Below, piece after piece: positions 26,761 to 35,038 of a stretch of 64,000 nucleotides of DNA. Origin of the DNA: Candidatus Zixiibacteriota bacterium. GTDB taxonomy: Bacteria; Zixibacteria; MSB-5A5; WJJR01; JAJRUJ01. The position numbers and the translations under genes were made by a program. The DNA lies in contig JAGVQM010000016.1 of NCBI GenBank assembly GCA_020051695.1, positions 1-64,000 of the forward strand, written 5' to 3'. How positions within the stretch are numbered: position 1 is the first letter of the stretch; each line of letters starts with the position of its first letter. Below the pieces are notes generated by a model. That model was given only the letters and a program-made list of their open reading frames with translations, made no database searches and was not told where the DNA came from.

Positions 26761-28152
26761 GTGGCGGATTTTTTCGGAGCATTTCCGCGGCATGTCGTGG
26801 CCCCGCTCTGGGCGGCCAAAGACCGCAGTCCGTATTTGCGCCTGCTGCGTGAGCTGGAACGCACGCAGTATCTGACGGGGGAGGAAATCCGCGAACTGCA
26901 ACTGGCCAAGCTCCGGATACTGGTGGAATACGCTTATACGCATACGCCGTTTTACCGGGAACGTCTCACCAGGACCGGTTACCGGCCGGGAGATTGTTTC
27001 ACCCTGGCCGATTATGCCGGGTTGCCCGCTCTGACCAAACAGGACATCCAGGAACACCTTGATGCCCTGCGCACCCGTGAGATGCCCCGAGACAAACTTA
27101 TCGCCAATCTGACCGGTGGTTCGACCGGCAGCCCGTTGAAATTTTATCACGACCCGCTGCGCCTGGAATCGCGCAAAGCCGCCACCTGGCGGCATAATCA
27201 GTGGGCGGGTTACAGAATCGGCGACAAGGCCGGCGTGTTGTGGGGTATGCCACGCGATATCAACGCAAAACCATCACTGAAAGCCACAATCCGCAAACGC
27301 CTGCTGGATCGCACGCTGGTCTTGGATACCTCGTCGATTACCGAGGAGAAGATGCGCGAGTTTCATGCGCAGTTGCAGCGTTTCCGCCCGCGGGTCATCC
27401 TGGCCTATGCCAATTCACTGTACTTGTTCGCCCGTTTTCTGGACCAGGCCGGGCTGACCCCGCCGCCGCTGGTCGGCATTATTACCTCGGCAGAAATTCT
27501 CTTTCCCGAATATCGTCAGACGATTGAACGCGTGTTCGAGGCACCGGTATTCGACCGGTACGGCTGCCGTGAGGTTTCGATCATCGCCAGCGAATGCGCC
27601 GAGCATCAGGGGATGCATATCAACGCCGAAAATATCTTGCTGGAAATAGAACGACCGGCCGGCAACCAGCAACCCGACGCCCCCGGCGAGATTATCATTA
27701 CTGACCTCGAAAACAGGGGCCTGCCGTTTTTGCGGTATCGCGTGGAGGACATGGGCCGGCTGCTAGAGGGCCCTTGCGCCTGCGGGCGCGGCCTACCCCG
27801 GTTGGAACTTGCCGCCGGCCGCACGACCGAATTTTTGGTGTCGCCATCGGGAAAACTGGTTTCCGGCGCGGCGCTGACTGTGCTGCTGGTGGCCCAGACA
27901 CCGGGCGTGCGCCAGGCGCAATTGGTGCAGGAACGGCAGGATGAGTTGCAAATTCGCGTGGTGCGGGACGATAACATTGGGTTCGACGAACAGATCATGC
28001 GGCGCAAGGTCTTTGAGTTCTTCGGCGAACAAATGAAGATTTCATTCGAGTATCCGGATGCCATTCCCCGCACCGCCTCGGGGAAATATCGGTTCAGCAT
28101 TTCCCGGGTCACCCCGGAATTTTTGCGGAGTCCTCATGCGCACGGCAACTGA
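26761..28152 (+). CDS. PaaK/CapK-like adenylate-forming enzyme 1
   Basis: 463 residues from a GTG with GAGGGAG upstream. The phenylacetate-CoA ligase fold is visible: THTPFYRERL near residue 60, the phosphate loop NLTGGSTGSPLKF (near 118-130), FDRYGCREV, YRVEDMGRL and CACGRGLPRLEL with a zinc-like CxC. The C-terminal subdomain ends RTASGKYRF, containing the lysine expected for adenylation. CapK homologues occur in capsule loci and probably activate a carboxylate that decorates the glycan; the substrate is unknown. The next gene begins 17 bases before this stop, so they are translationally coupled. Confidence 0.88.
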   Translation: MADFFGAFPRHVVAPLWAAKDRSPYLRLLRELERTQYLTGEEIRELQLAKLRILVEYAYTHTPFYRERLTRTGYRPGDCFTLADYAGLPALTKQDIQEHLDALRTREMPRDKLIANLTGGSTGSPLKFYHDPLRLESRKAATWRHNQWAGYRIGDKAGVLWGMPRDINAKPSLKATIRKRLLDRTLVLDTSSITEEKMREFHAQLQRFRPRVILAYANSLYLFARFLDQAGLTPPPLVGIITSAEILFPEYRQTIERVFEAPVFDRYGCREVSIIASECAEHQGMHINAENILLEIERPAGNQQPDAPGEIIITDLENRGLPFLRYRVEDMGRLLEGPCACGRGLPRLELAAGRTTEFLVSPSGKLVSGAALTVLLVAQTPGVRQAQLVQERQDELQIRVVRDDNIGFDEQIMRRKVFEFFGEQMKISFEYPDAIPRTASGKYRFSISRVTPEFLRSPHAHGN

Positions 28153-29509
28153 GCTTCTGGCCGCAGGCGGGCGACGGCTGCTGGCCATCCGGCGCGGCGA
28201 ACACGCCCGCTATCATCACGTACGCCGGACAATCAAGGGCTTATCGCGAACGCTGGATGAGCTGAAGGCGGCACAGCTGCCTCTGCTGCAGCAGATGATC
28301 GATCGGGCATACCTGCACTCGCCGTTTTACCGGAAGCGCTTTGATGCATGCGGGTTCCGGCCGGGTGACCTGCGGGATTTTGCGGATATGGCACACCTGC
28401 CGGAATTGACCCGGACGGATTTGCTTAACTCCGCGGATGAAATGATTTGTGATGACGTGCCGCCGGAGCAGATCAACACGATGACGACGGCGGGCACCAC
28501 CGGCGAACCGGCGCGGTTTCATCGCGACCTGGCCAGCCAGACCTACCGGCGCGCGTTGGAGACGGTAATCTTTCGCCGGTGCGGCTGGCGCGAAGGCCAG
28601 TGGATCGGCTGGATGTGGGGCGCGCCGCAGGACTTAATCGTTGTCCGCGGAATCAAAGACCGCCTGACCCAGCATTGGGGTCACCGTACGTATTTTGTCG
28701 ATGAAATAAATATCACCGACGAAATGTATATTCGTTTCGCCGAGCTGACTAAAAAATACCGGCCGACGTGCCTGTCGGCGTACCCCTCGCTGGCCTATGA
28801 GATGGCGTTGCGGATAGAGGCCGGCGTGGTCCCCCCCGTGCGTGTGCCCGCGTTGTCGGTAACTGCCGAACCGCTGTACGAACACCAGCGGCGGAAACTG
28901 CAGGAAATCGTCGCCGACCGCATATACGAACGCTACGGCGCTCGCGAGTGGGGTTTGTCCGCTTTCGAGTGTGACAGCCATTGTGGCTGGCATATTTTCA
29001 CCGACAGTGTGTACCATGAAATCGTGCCCCGTGACGGCATCCAGCCGCCACTCGGCGCACTGCTGGCCACCGACCTGGTCAACCGCGCGATGCCGCTGAT
29101 CCGCTATCAAACCGGGGATGTGGCGCGGATTGATGAGACCCGGTGCTCCTGCGGTTTGTGCCTGCCGCGGATTCGCGAGATGCAGGGACGGGAAATCGAC
29201 ATGGTCTGGCGGCCGGACGGCAGCGGTATCGCCGGTGCCATGATTGTCTATGTCGCCGGCAACACCGGCATCAAGACCCGGGTACAGATCGTCCAGGTGT
29301 CTCTGCAGGACATTCATCTGCTTTATGAACGCAACGATCAGGCAGGAGTCAAAGGACTAGAACACCTGACCAGTGAACTCCGGGCAGTGATGGGAGATTG
29401 TTTCACGTATCATCTTAAGCCGGTGGCGCACATCGAAGTCCCGGTGTCGGGCAAGTACCGCTATGTGCGTTCAAATGTTGAACGGCCGAAACTCGAGGCC
29501 CGGGGATAG
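28136..29509 (+). CDS. PaaK/CapK-like adenylate-forming enzyme 2
   Basis: 457 residues from the ATG at 28136, inside the end of the previous gene. Same architecture as its neighbour: YLHSPFYRKRF, phosphate loop MTTAGTTGEPARF, YERYGAREWGLSAFEC, LIRYQTGDVARI, CSCGLCLPRIREMQGR, and a C-terminal VPVSGKYRYVRS. The two are clearly paralogous but well diverged, suggesting different substrates or a division of labour. Confidence 0.88.
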   Translation: MRTATELLAAGGRRLLAIRRGEHARYHHVRRTIKGLSRTLDELKAAQLPLLQQMIDRAYLHSPFYRKRFDACGFRPGDLRDFADMAHLPELTRTDLLNSADEMICDDVPPEQINTMTTAGTTGEPARFHRDLASQTYRRALETVIFRRCGWREGQWIGWMWGAPQDLIVVRGIKDRLTQHWGHRTYFVDEINITDEMYIRFAELTKKYRPTCLSAYPSLAYEMALRIEAGVVPPVRVPALSVTAEPLYEHQRRKLQEIVADRIYERYGAREWGLSAFECDSHCGWHIFTDSVYHEIVPRDGIQPPLGALLATDLVNRAMPLIRYQTGDVARIDETRCSCGLCLPRIREMQGREIDMVWRPDGSGIAGAMIVYVAGNTGIKTRVQIVQVSLQDIHLLYERNDQAGVKGLEHLTSELRAVMGDCFTYHLKPVAHIEVPVSGKYRYVRSNVERPKLEARG

Positions 29510-29567
29510 ACGATTAAGCGGTTGAGGTGATGGTAACGGTAACGGTGCACAAGACGGAGTCCGGGGC

Positions 29568-30332
29568 ATGAGCCGCATCGGCGAATGGGTGCTGCATCGG
29601 CTGTGCCGGCCGCTCCCCCCGGATACCAATCCCTGGAGCCCGCCGTCGGTCGAGCAGCAACTGGTCGAGTTCAAACGCAAATTTCCCGTTGAAATAATGC
29701 CCTATCTGCGCGCACGGATCCTGGAGATCGGCGCCGGGAACGGCATCCTGGCCGAGGGACTGCGCGAAGACGGCGCCGGGCGGATCACCGTCACCGATTA
29801 TTGGGAACAATTCCCGAAGTTCGTCGACAATTGCGTGGTAGACAAGACTGGATTGGATTTTGCCCGCGCTGATGCGCGGTCGCTGCCGTTTCCCGACGGT
29901 TTTTTCGGGACAGTAGTTTCCGAGGACGGTTTTGAACATTTTCTGGACCCGGAAAAAGCCCTGGCCGAAGTCTACCGGGTTTTGTCCGATGACGGCCGGT
30001 TTCTGGTGACTTTCGGGCCGCCCTGGCTCAGTCCGCGCGGCGGCCACATGATGTTTTTACATCCACCGCCGTGGTTTCATCTGGTATTTTCCGATGACAC
30101 GATTTTTGCCGTGCGGGCGCGGTATCGTTCTGATGGAATCCGTAGCTGGTCAGAGGGGTACAGCCCGTTGAGTAAGTTGACGGTCCGGCAATTCCAGCGT
30201 ATGTCGCGCACGCTGGGGTTTATTCCCTGTGTAGAAAATATCCGGCCGGTATTCGGCTTGACCTTGCTGGTCAAGTTTCCGCTGCTGCGGGAATTTTTCT
30301 GCAATATGTATGCGGGGATCTGGCGCAAATGA
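29568..30332 (+). CDS. Class I SAM-dependent methyltransferase
   Basis: 254 residues. Motif I ILEIGAGNGIL (near 50-60), acidic motif II VTDYWEQ, then ARSLPFPDGFF and the helix DGFEHFLDPEKALAEVYRVL mark a Methyltransf_11-type fold. SAM is the methyl donor. Position among glycan genes suggests sugar or lipid-carrier methylation. Its TGA overlaps the ATG of the next gene (ATGA), showing coupling. Confidence 0.87.
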   Translation: MSRIGEWVLHRLCRPLPPDTNPWSPPSVEQQLVEFKRKFPVEIMPYLRARILEIGAGNGILAEGLREDGAGRITVTDYWEQFPKFVDNCVVDKTGLDFARADARSLPFPDGFFGTVVSEDGFEHFLDPEKALAEVYRVLSDDGRFLVTFGPPWLSPRGGHMMFLHPPPWFHLVFSDDTIFAVRARYRSDGIRSWSEGYSPLSKLTVRQFQRMSRTLGFIPCVENIRPVFGLTLLVKFPLLREFFCNMYAGIWRK

Positions 30333-31522
30333 CGGGACGCTCATCAGCAAACACCTCGGCAGGTAACTCGGCAAGGGCACCGGCAACGCCCAGAGTCCGA
30401 CGGGTACTTCATTTGAGCGCGACGAATTTTTTCGGCGGGCCGGAAAAACAAATTATCGGCCATGCGCTGGCGGTCAATCGTGAACGCTTTGCTGTAAGTG
30501 TAGCCGCCTTTGCCGAGGACCAACAGGAGACCGAACTGGTCCGCCGCGCAATCGTCGCGGGACTGGAGGGCTGGACGGTCCCGGTGCGCAACGCCTACGA
30601 TCCCCGGGCGCCGCGGCGGATAGCCCGGCTGCTGGCCCGGGAGGATATTGCCCTGCTGGTCACGCATAATTACCGGTCCAATTTGTTGGGCCGGATTGCG
30701 GCCCGCGCGCACGGCATTCCGCACCTGACGGTTTCACGCGGGTGGACCAAAGAAAATCTCAAAGTCCGGTTATACCACTGGCTGGACAAGCGAACACTAC
30801 ATAAATCCGACTGTATCGTTTGTGTCTCGCAAAATAAAAAAAATGAATTATCCGCCGCCGGTATCCCGTCCTCACGGCTGATCGTCATTCCCAACGCGGT
30901 GGATATTAATGACGACAGCCCGCCGACAATCGACTGGCGCAAAAAATATGGTTGGGAAAAATCTACCCGACTGGTTGTCTGCGCCGGACGGCTCAGCTTC
31001 GAAAAAGGGCCGGACCTGTTCCTCGCGGCCGCGCGCGACATTTGCACAAACGACCCGCAGACGCGGTTCATTATTTTCGGTGACGGCCCGCTGGCGGGCG
31101 AATTATCCCGACAGATAATGCAAAATGGGCTGGGTGATATGGTAAAACTGGGCGGTCATGTTCCCGAATTGTCGCGGGAGTTGCCGGGGTTCGACCTGCT
31201 GGTCAACCCCTCCCGCATGGAAGGGCTGCCGAATATCATTCTGGAAGCCATGGTTGCGCGACTGCCGGTGGTGGCCACTGCTGTCGGCGGGGTGGGCGAA
31301 CTGATTAAAGACCGGCAAACCGGCCGACTGGTACCGCCCGATGCGCACGCGCTGGCGGCAGCGGTGATCATGGCCCTGGCGGCGCCGGAGACCGCGAAGC
31401 TATGGGCAACGCGGGCCTGGGAATTGGCACGTGATACCTATTCTTTCGCCGCCCAGGCCCGGCGTTACGAGGAACTTTATGACCGGCTGCTGACCCGGAA
31501 AACCGAGGCGGGAGAAGGTTGA
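30329..31522 (+). CDS. Glycosyltransferase family 4
   Basis: 397 residues. A GT-B fold with N-terminal LHLSATNFFGGPEKQIIGHA, and in the nucleotide-sugar half VCAGRLSFEKGPDLFLAA and the EX7E-type motif SRMEGLPNIILEAM. It transfers a sugar from an activated donor to the growing lipid-linked oligosaccharide at the cytoplasmic face. It starts within the stop of the methyltransferase and ends one base before the fusion gene starts. Confidence 0.92.
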   Translation: MTGRSSANTSAGNSARAPATPRVRRVLHLSATNFFGGPEKQIIGHALAVNRERFAVSVAAFAEDQQETELVRRAIVAGLEGWTVPVRNAYDPRAPRRIARLLAREDIALLVTHNYRSNLLGRIAARAHGIPHLTVSRGWTKENLKVRLYHWLDKRTLHKSDCIVCVSQNKKNELSAAGIPSSRLIVIPNAVDINDDSPPTIDWRKKYGWEKSTRLVVCAGRLSFEKGPDLFLAAARDICTNDPQTRFIIFGDGPLAGELSRQIMQNGLGDMVKLGGHVPELSRELPGFDLLVNPSRMEGLPNIILEAMVARLPVVATAVGGVGELIKDRQTGRLVPPDAHALAAAVIMALAAPETAKLWATRAWELARDTYSFAAQARRYEELYDRLLTRKTEAGEG

Positions 31523-31523
31523 C

Positions 31524-33767
31524 ATGCGCTGCAGCCGCCTGATCAAGACGGGCCTGGCCCGCCTCCTGCAATTGACGGGGACCGCCCCGCTGGAAAACCG
31601 CTGGGGTGAAGACTGCGCGGTGTTTGCGTTCCACCGGATCACCGATCCGGCCAACGAGGCGATGTTTACGTCGTCAACCGAATCGATGCCCCTGAATTTA
31701 TTCGAGGCATTTGCCGCATTCATTCATCGACGGTACCGGCCTCTGGATTATTCCCAGTTTGAAGAACACCTGCTTTCCGGCACGCCGTTCGCGAAACGGT
31801 CATGCCTGATCACCTTCGATGACGGCTGGCTGGACAATTACACGAACGCCTGGCCGATTTTGCGCGCCTACGAGTTGCCCGCGTTGATCTTCCTGCCGAC
31901 GTCGTTTATCGGTTCGACCCGGCGGTTCTGGCAGGACGAATTGTACGCCGCCTTTCGCGCCTTGCGTGAGAAACGGAAGAAAGGGCCGTTTTTCTTCGAA
32001 GCGCACGCGCTGAGCGATATTGTTTACGATCTTTTGGAAGACCCGGCCGACCGGGCATGGTATTACACGCGTGAGGCGGTCGAGCGGCTCAAGAGCATGG
32101 AGCACGAATTTTCCCTGAAAGCGCTGGAATCGGTGTTGCGGTATGCCTATAGTATTGCCGGCCCGCCGGCCGCGCCGCGCGCTTTTTTAAACAATGAAGA
32201 AATCCGCCGGATGGCGGCGGGCGGCGTGTATTTCGGCTCGCATTCGGTCAACCATCGCATCCTGCCCCGGCTGACTGATGATGAATTGTCCGAGGAAATT
32301 GACCGGTCGCGGGAAGAAATCGCCGCGATCACCGGGTACCGCACGACGGCGTTTTCCTATCCGAACGGCGATTTCGACGACCGGGTGGCCGGGCATGTCC
32401 GCCGGGCCGGGTATACCACCGGGTTTACTATCGAATACGGCACGGTCCCGGCATCAGGGAACCGTTTCGCACTGCGGCGCATTGACATGACGCCGGAGAT
32501 GATTTCATGCACCCCCGACAAATTCGCCTCCACCCACTTCGTCTTGGAAACCATGCCGGGGATGCTGCGCTTGAAACGGCGGCGGCAGAAAGCCCTGCGC
32601 AAAGATACGGCACAAGGCGAACGCCGCATTCGGCTGCTGTTTTTGATCGATGAAATGCAGGGGGAGGCGGGCACCGAAAAACAAATCGTCAACCTCATCC
32701 GCCGTCTGGCCCCGGATAAATTCGAGATCCATCTTGCCTGTTTCAGTGTCTCGGACTGGCTGCGCTCGTTAAACCTGCCCTGCCGGATTTACGATATCAA
32801 TACCCCCTCGTTCCGGCGGTTGTCGGCGCATCTGAATATGTTGCGTTTTGCGGGCTTTCTGCGGCGGGAGAAAATCGATATTATCCAGACTTTTTTCCCG
32901 GCGGCCCACGTGGTCGGGGTGATTGCCGCGTTTCTGACCCGCGTGCCGCGGATTATTTCCAGCCGGCGCAATTTCGGGCATGCGCTGACCACCACTCAGA
33001 AATTGACGATGATGTTTGTCAACCGGCTGACCCACCGGATCCTGGCCAACTCCTTTTCGGTCAAGCAGCGGACAATCGAGCTGGAAAGTGTCCGGGCACG
33101 GCAGGTGGACATCATTTATAACGGCGTCGATGCGCTCGGCACGACAGCCAAAGGCACCGGCCGGCATCTCACCAAGGCCGACCTGGGGTTTGCCGAGGGG
33201 CAGCCGCTGGTCGGCATCGTGGCTAATCTGCGCCCGGTCAAAGGCGTAAGATATTTTATTGAGGCCGCCGCGATTGTTCACCGGAGCCACCCCGAGGCCC
33301 GGTTTGTTATTTTCGGGTTTGGGGATTTGATGGATGAACTGCAGCAACTGACCCATGATCTTAAACTTGCCGACAAAGTACGTTTCATGGGGCGGACGCC
33401 CTCGGTCGCGGAATATCTGCCGTTATTGGATATCGCGGTCTTGTCGTCGTTATCGGAAGGTTTTTCCAATTCCATCCTGGAATACATGGCCGCCGGACTG
33501 CCGGTGGTGGCCACGGCAGTCGGCTCCAACTGGGAAACGGTGGACCACGGGGCCACCGGATACCTCGCCCGTCCGCAAGACCCGGCCAATATCGCCGAAC
33601 AAATCGTCGAGTTGCTCAACAATCCCGAACAAAGAAAACGTATGGGAATCGAAGGTAAACGGCGGGTCCTGGGCAGTTTCAGCATGGAACGGATGGTCGC
33701 CCGTTACGATGAGTATTACCGGTATACGCTGAATACGCCGTATCGCGAACGGCATTTCCAGGTCTAA
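31524..33767 (+). CDS. Fusion: NodB-type polysaccharide deacetylase plus GT4 glycosyltransferase
   Basis: 747 residues in one uninterrupted frame. Residues about 25-350 are a CE4/NodB domain: ITFDDGWLDNY with the metal-binding Asp, GSHSVNHRIL with the HxxxH motif, and FSYPNGDFDD. Residues about 370-745 are a complete GT-B glycosyltransferase: LFLIDEMQGEAGTEKQIVNL, ANLRPVKGVRYFIEAA, and LSEGFSNSILEYMA. No linker frameshift or internal start is seen. The predicted enzyme would deacetylate an N-acetylated sugar and add the next residue. There is no signal peptide, so both reactions would be cytoplasmic, which is unusual for CE4 domains. Two ORFs accidentally fused by an assembly error cannot be excluded. 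Confidence 0.88.
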   Translation: MRCSRLIKTGLARLLQLTGTAPLENRWGEDCAVFAFHRITDPANEAMFTSSTESMPLNLFEAFAAFIHRRYRPLDYSQFEEHLLSGTPFAKRSCLITFDDGWLDNYTNAWPILRAYELPALIFLPTSFIGSTRRFWQDELYAAFRALREKRKKGPFFFEAHALSDIVYDLLEDPADRAWYYTREAVERLKSMEHEFSLKALESVLRYAYSIAGPPAAPRAFLNNEEIRRMAAGGVYFGSHSVNHRILPRLTDDELSEEIDRSREEIAAITGYRTTAFSYPNGDFDDRVAGHVRRAGYTTGFTIEYGTVPASGNRFALRRIDMTPEMISCTPDKFASTHFVLETMPGMLRLKRRRQKALRKDTAQGERRIRLLFLIDEMQGEAGTEKQIVNLIRRLAPDKFEIHLACFSVSDWLRSLNLPCRIYDINTPSFRRLSAHLNMLRFAGFLRREKIDIIQTFFPAAHVVGVIAAFLTRVPRIISSRRNFGHALTTTQKLTMMFVNRLTHRILANSFSVKQRTIELESVRARQVDIIYNGVDALGTTAKGTGRHLTKADLGFAEGQPLVGIVANLRPVKGVRYFIEAAAIVHRSHPEARFVIFGFGDLMDELQQLTHDLKLADKVRFMGRTPSVAEYLPLLDIAVLSSLSEGFSNSILEYMAAGLPVVATAVGSNWETVDHGATGYLARPQDPANIAEQIVELLNNPEQRKRMGIEGKRRVLGSFSMERMVARYDEYYRYTLNTPYRERHFQV

Positions 33768-35000
33768 ATGAGCCGATTTATGATGATAAGACCAAAACGA
33801 TTGTCAGGTGCCGCCGCCGTTGTGCTGGCGGTCCTAGTGCTGGTGGTAGGACACCGCGCCGTGCGGATTAAAAAAATGCACATCTGGTTCGGCGATTACC
33901 TCTCCACCGTCATGTTCGCAACACCGGAAAAACCGGCGCCCGGTTCAACCCGCCACCTGATGGTGATGTTTGCCGATCATTTCGAACCCAGCGGCCACAT
34001 GGAAGCGACCCGGCATTGGATGGAGCAATTTCGCAAGTGCCGCAGCACACACCTCGACGCCGACGGCCGCCATCCGCAGCATACCTTTTTCTATCCCGCC
34101 GAGCAATTTCGGGACGAGGAGATGGTACTGATGGTGGATGCCTGCCGCGCAGGGTACGGCGAAATCGAAGTGCAACTGCATCATGCCGGCGATACACCGG
34201 AGACGCTGACCGCCGAACTGCGCAAAGCGATTGCTGATTTTTCGCGCTACGGGTGCCTGGTGACGGCAGCGGACCCGCCGGACACGGTGTTCGGCTTTGT
34301 CCACGGCAACTGGGCCCTGGACAATTCGCGCACGCTCAACGGCGCGGACTTGTGCGGTGTTGATAATGAGATTACCATCCTCCGCGACCTGGGCTGTTAT
34401 GCCGATTTTACGTTCCCTGCCATCGAGACCACGGCCCAGCCGGCCATCATTAACAAATTTTACTATGCTGCCGATGATCCGACTAAACCAAAATCTCACA
34501 ACCGTGGAACGCCGATGACTGTCGGCGGGCAGCCCTCCGGCGACCTGCTGATCATGCACGGCATCCTGACTATCGACTGGACGGACTGGAGTCATATTTT
34601 CTACCCCAGCATCGAAAGCGGCAATATCACGTATGAAACGCTGCCCAGCAGTCATCGCGCGGATGTCTGGGTCTCGACCAATGTCCACGTGGCCGGGCGG
34701 CCGGAGTGGACCTTTGTCAAGCTGTACGGCCATGGGGCGGTGCCGGCGGATACGCTGGCCATGTGGGGACCGGAAACGGATGCGTTATTCGATTATTTTG
34801 AATCGCGCTACAACGACGGGACCGACTGGGTGCTGCACTATGTGACCGCGCGCGAGACGTACAACATTGCCCGGGCGGCCGAGGCGGGGCATTCGGGAAA
34901 TCCGGCGCAGTATCGTGATTATCTGATCAAACCATACCTGGCCAATATGCCGCCACCACCCGATTCACTATCCGGTGATCCGCCCAGCGGCGCCAGGTGA
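33768..35000 (+). CDS. Membrane-anchored deacetylase-like protein of the glycan locus
   Basis: 410 residues starting directly after the previous stop. An N-terminal transmembrane segment (AAAVVLAVLVLVVGHRAV) anchors an extracytoplasmic domain. Within it MVMFADHFEPSG, HTFFYPAEQF, IEVQLHHAGDTPE and VFGFVHGNWALDNS resemble the spaced Asp/His motifs of a NodB/CE4 or related alpha/beta-barrel fold, but with changed spacing. The second half (LIMHGILTIDWTDW, KLYGHGAVPADTLAMWG) is also well ordered. I do not recognise the exact family. A periplasmic glycan-modifying or hydrolysing role is inferred from context and is low-certainty. Confidence 0.7.
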   Translation: MSRFMMIRPKRLSGAAAVVLAVLVLVVGHRAVRIKKMHIWFGDYLSTVMFATPEKPAPGSTRHLMVMFADHFEPSGHMEATRHWMEQFRKCRSTHLDADGRHPQHTFFYPAEQFRDEEMVLMVDACRAGYGEIEVQLHHAGDTPETLTAELRKAIADFSRYGCLVTAADPPDTVFGFVHGNWALDNSRTLNGADLCGVDNEITILRDLGCYADFTFPAIETTAQPAIINKFYYAADDPTKPKSHNRGTPMTVGGQPSGDLLIMHGILTIDWTDWSHIFYPSIESGNITYETLPSSHRADVWVSTNVHVAGRPEWTFVKLYGHGAVPADTLAMWGPETDALFDYFESRYNDGTDWVLHYVTARETYNIARAAEAGHSGNPAQYRDYLIKPYLANMPPPPDSLSGDPPSGAR

Positions 35001-35038
35001 GCACACCTTAAAAATACAATCGCAGACCGTCAGCCCGC

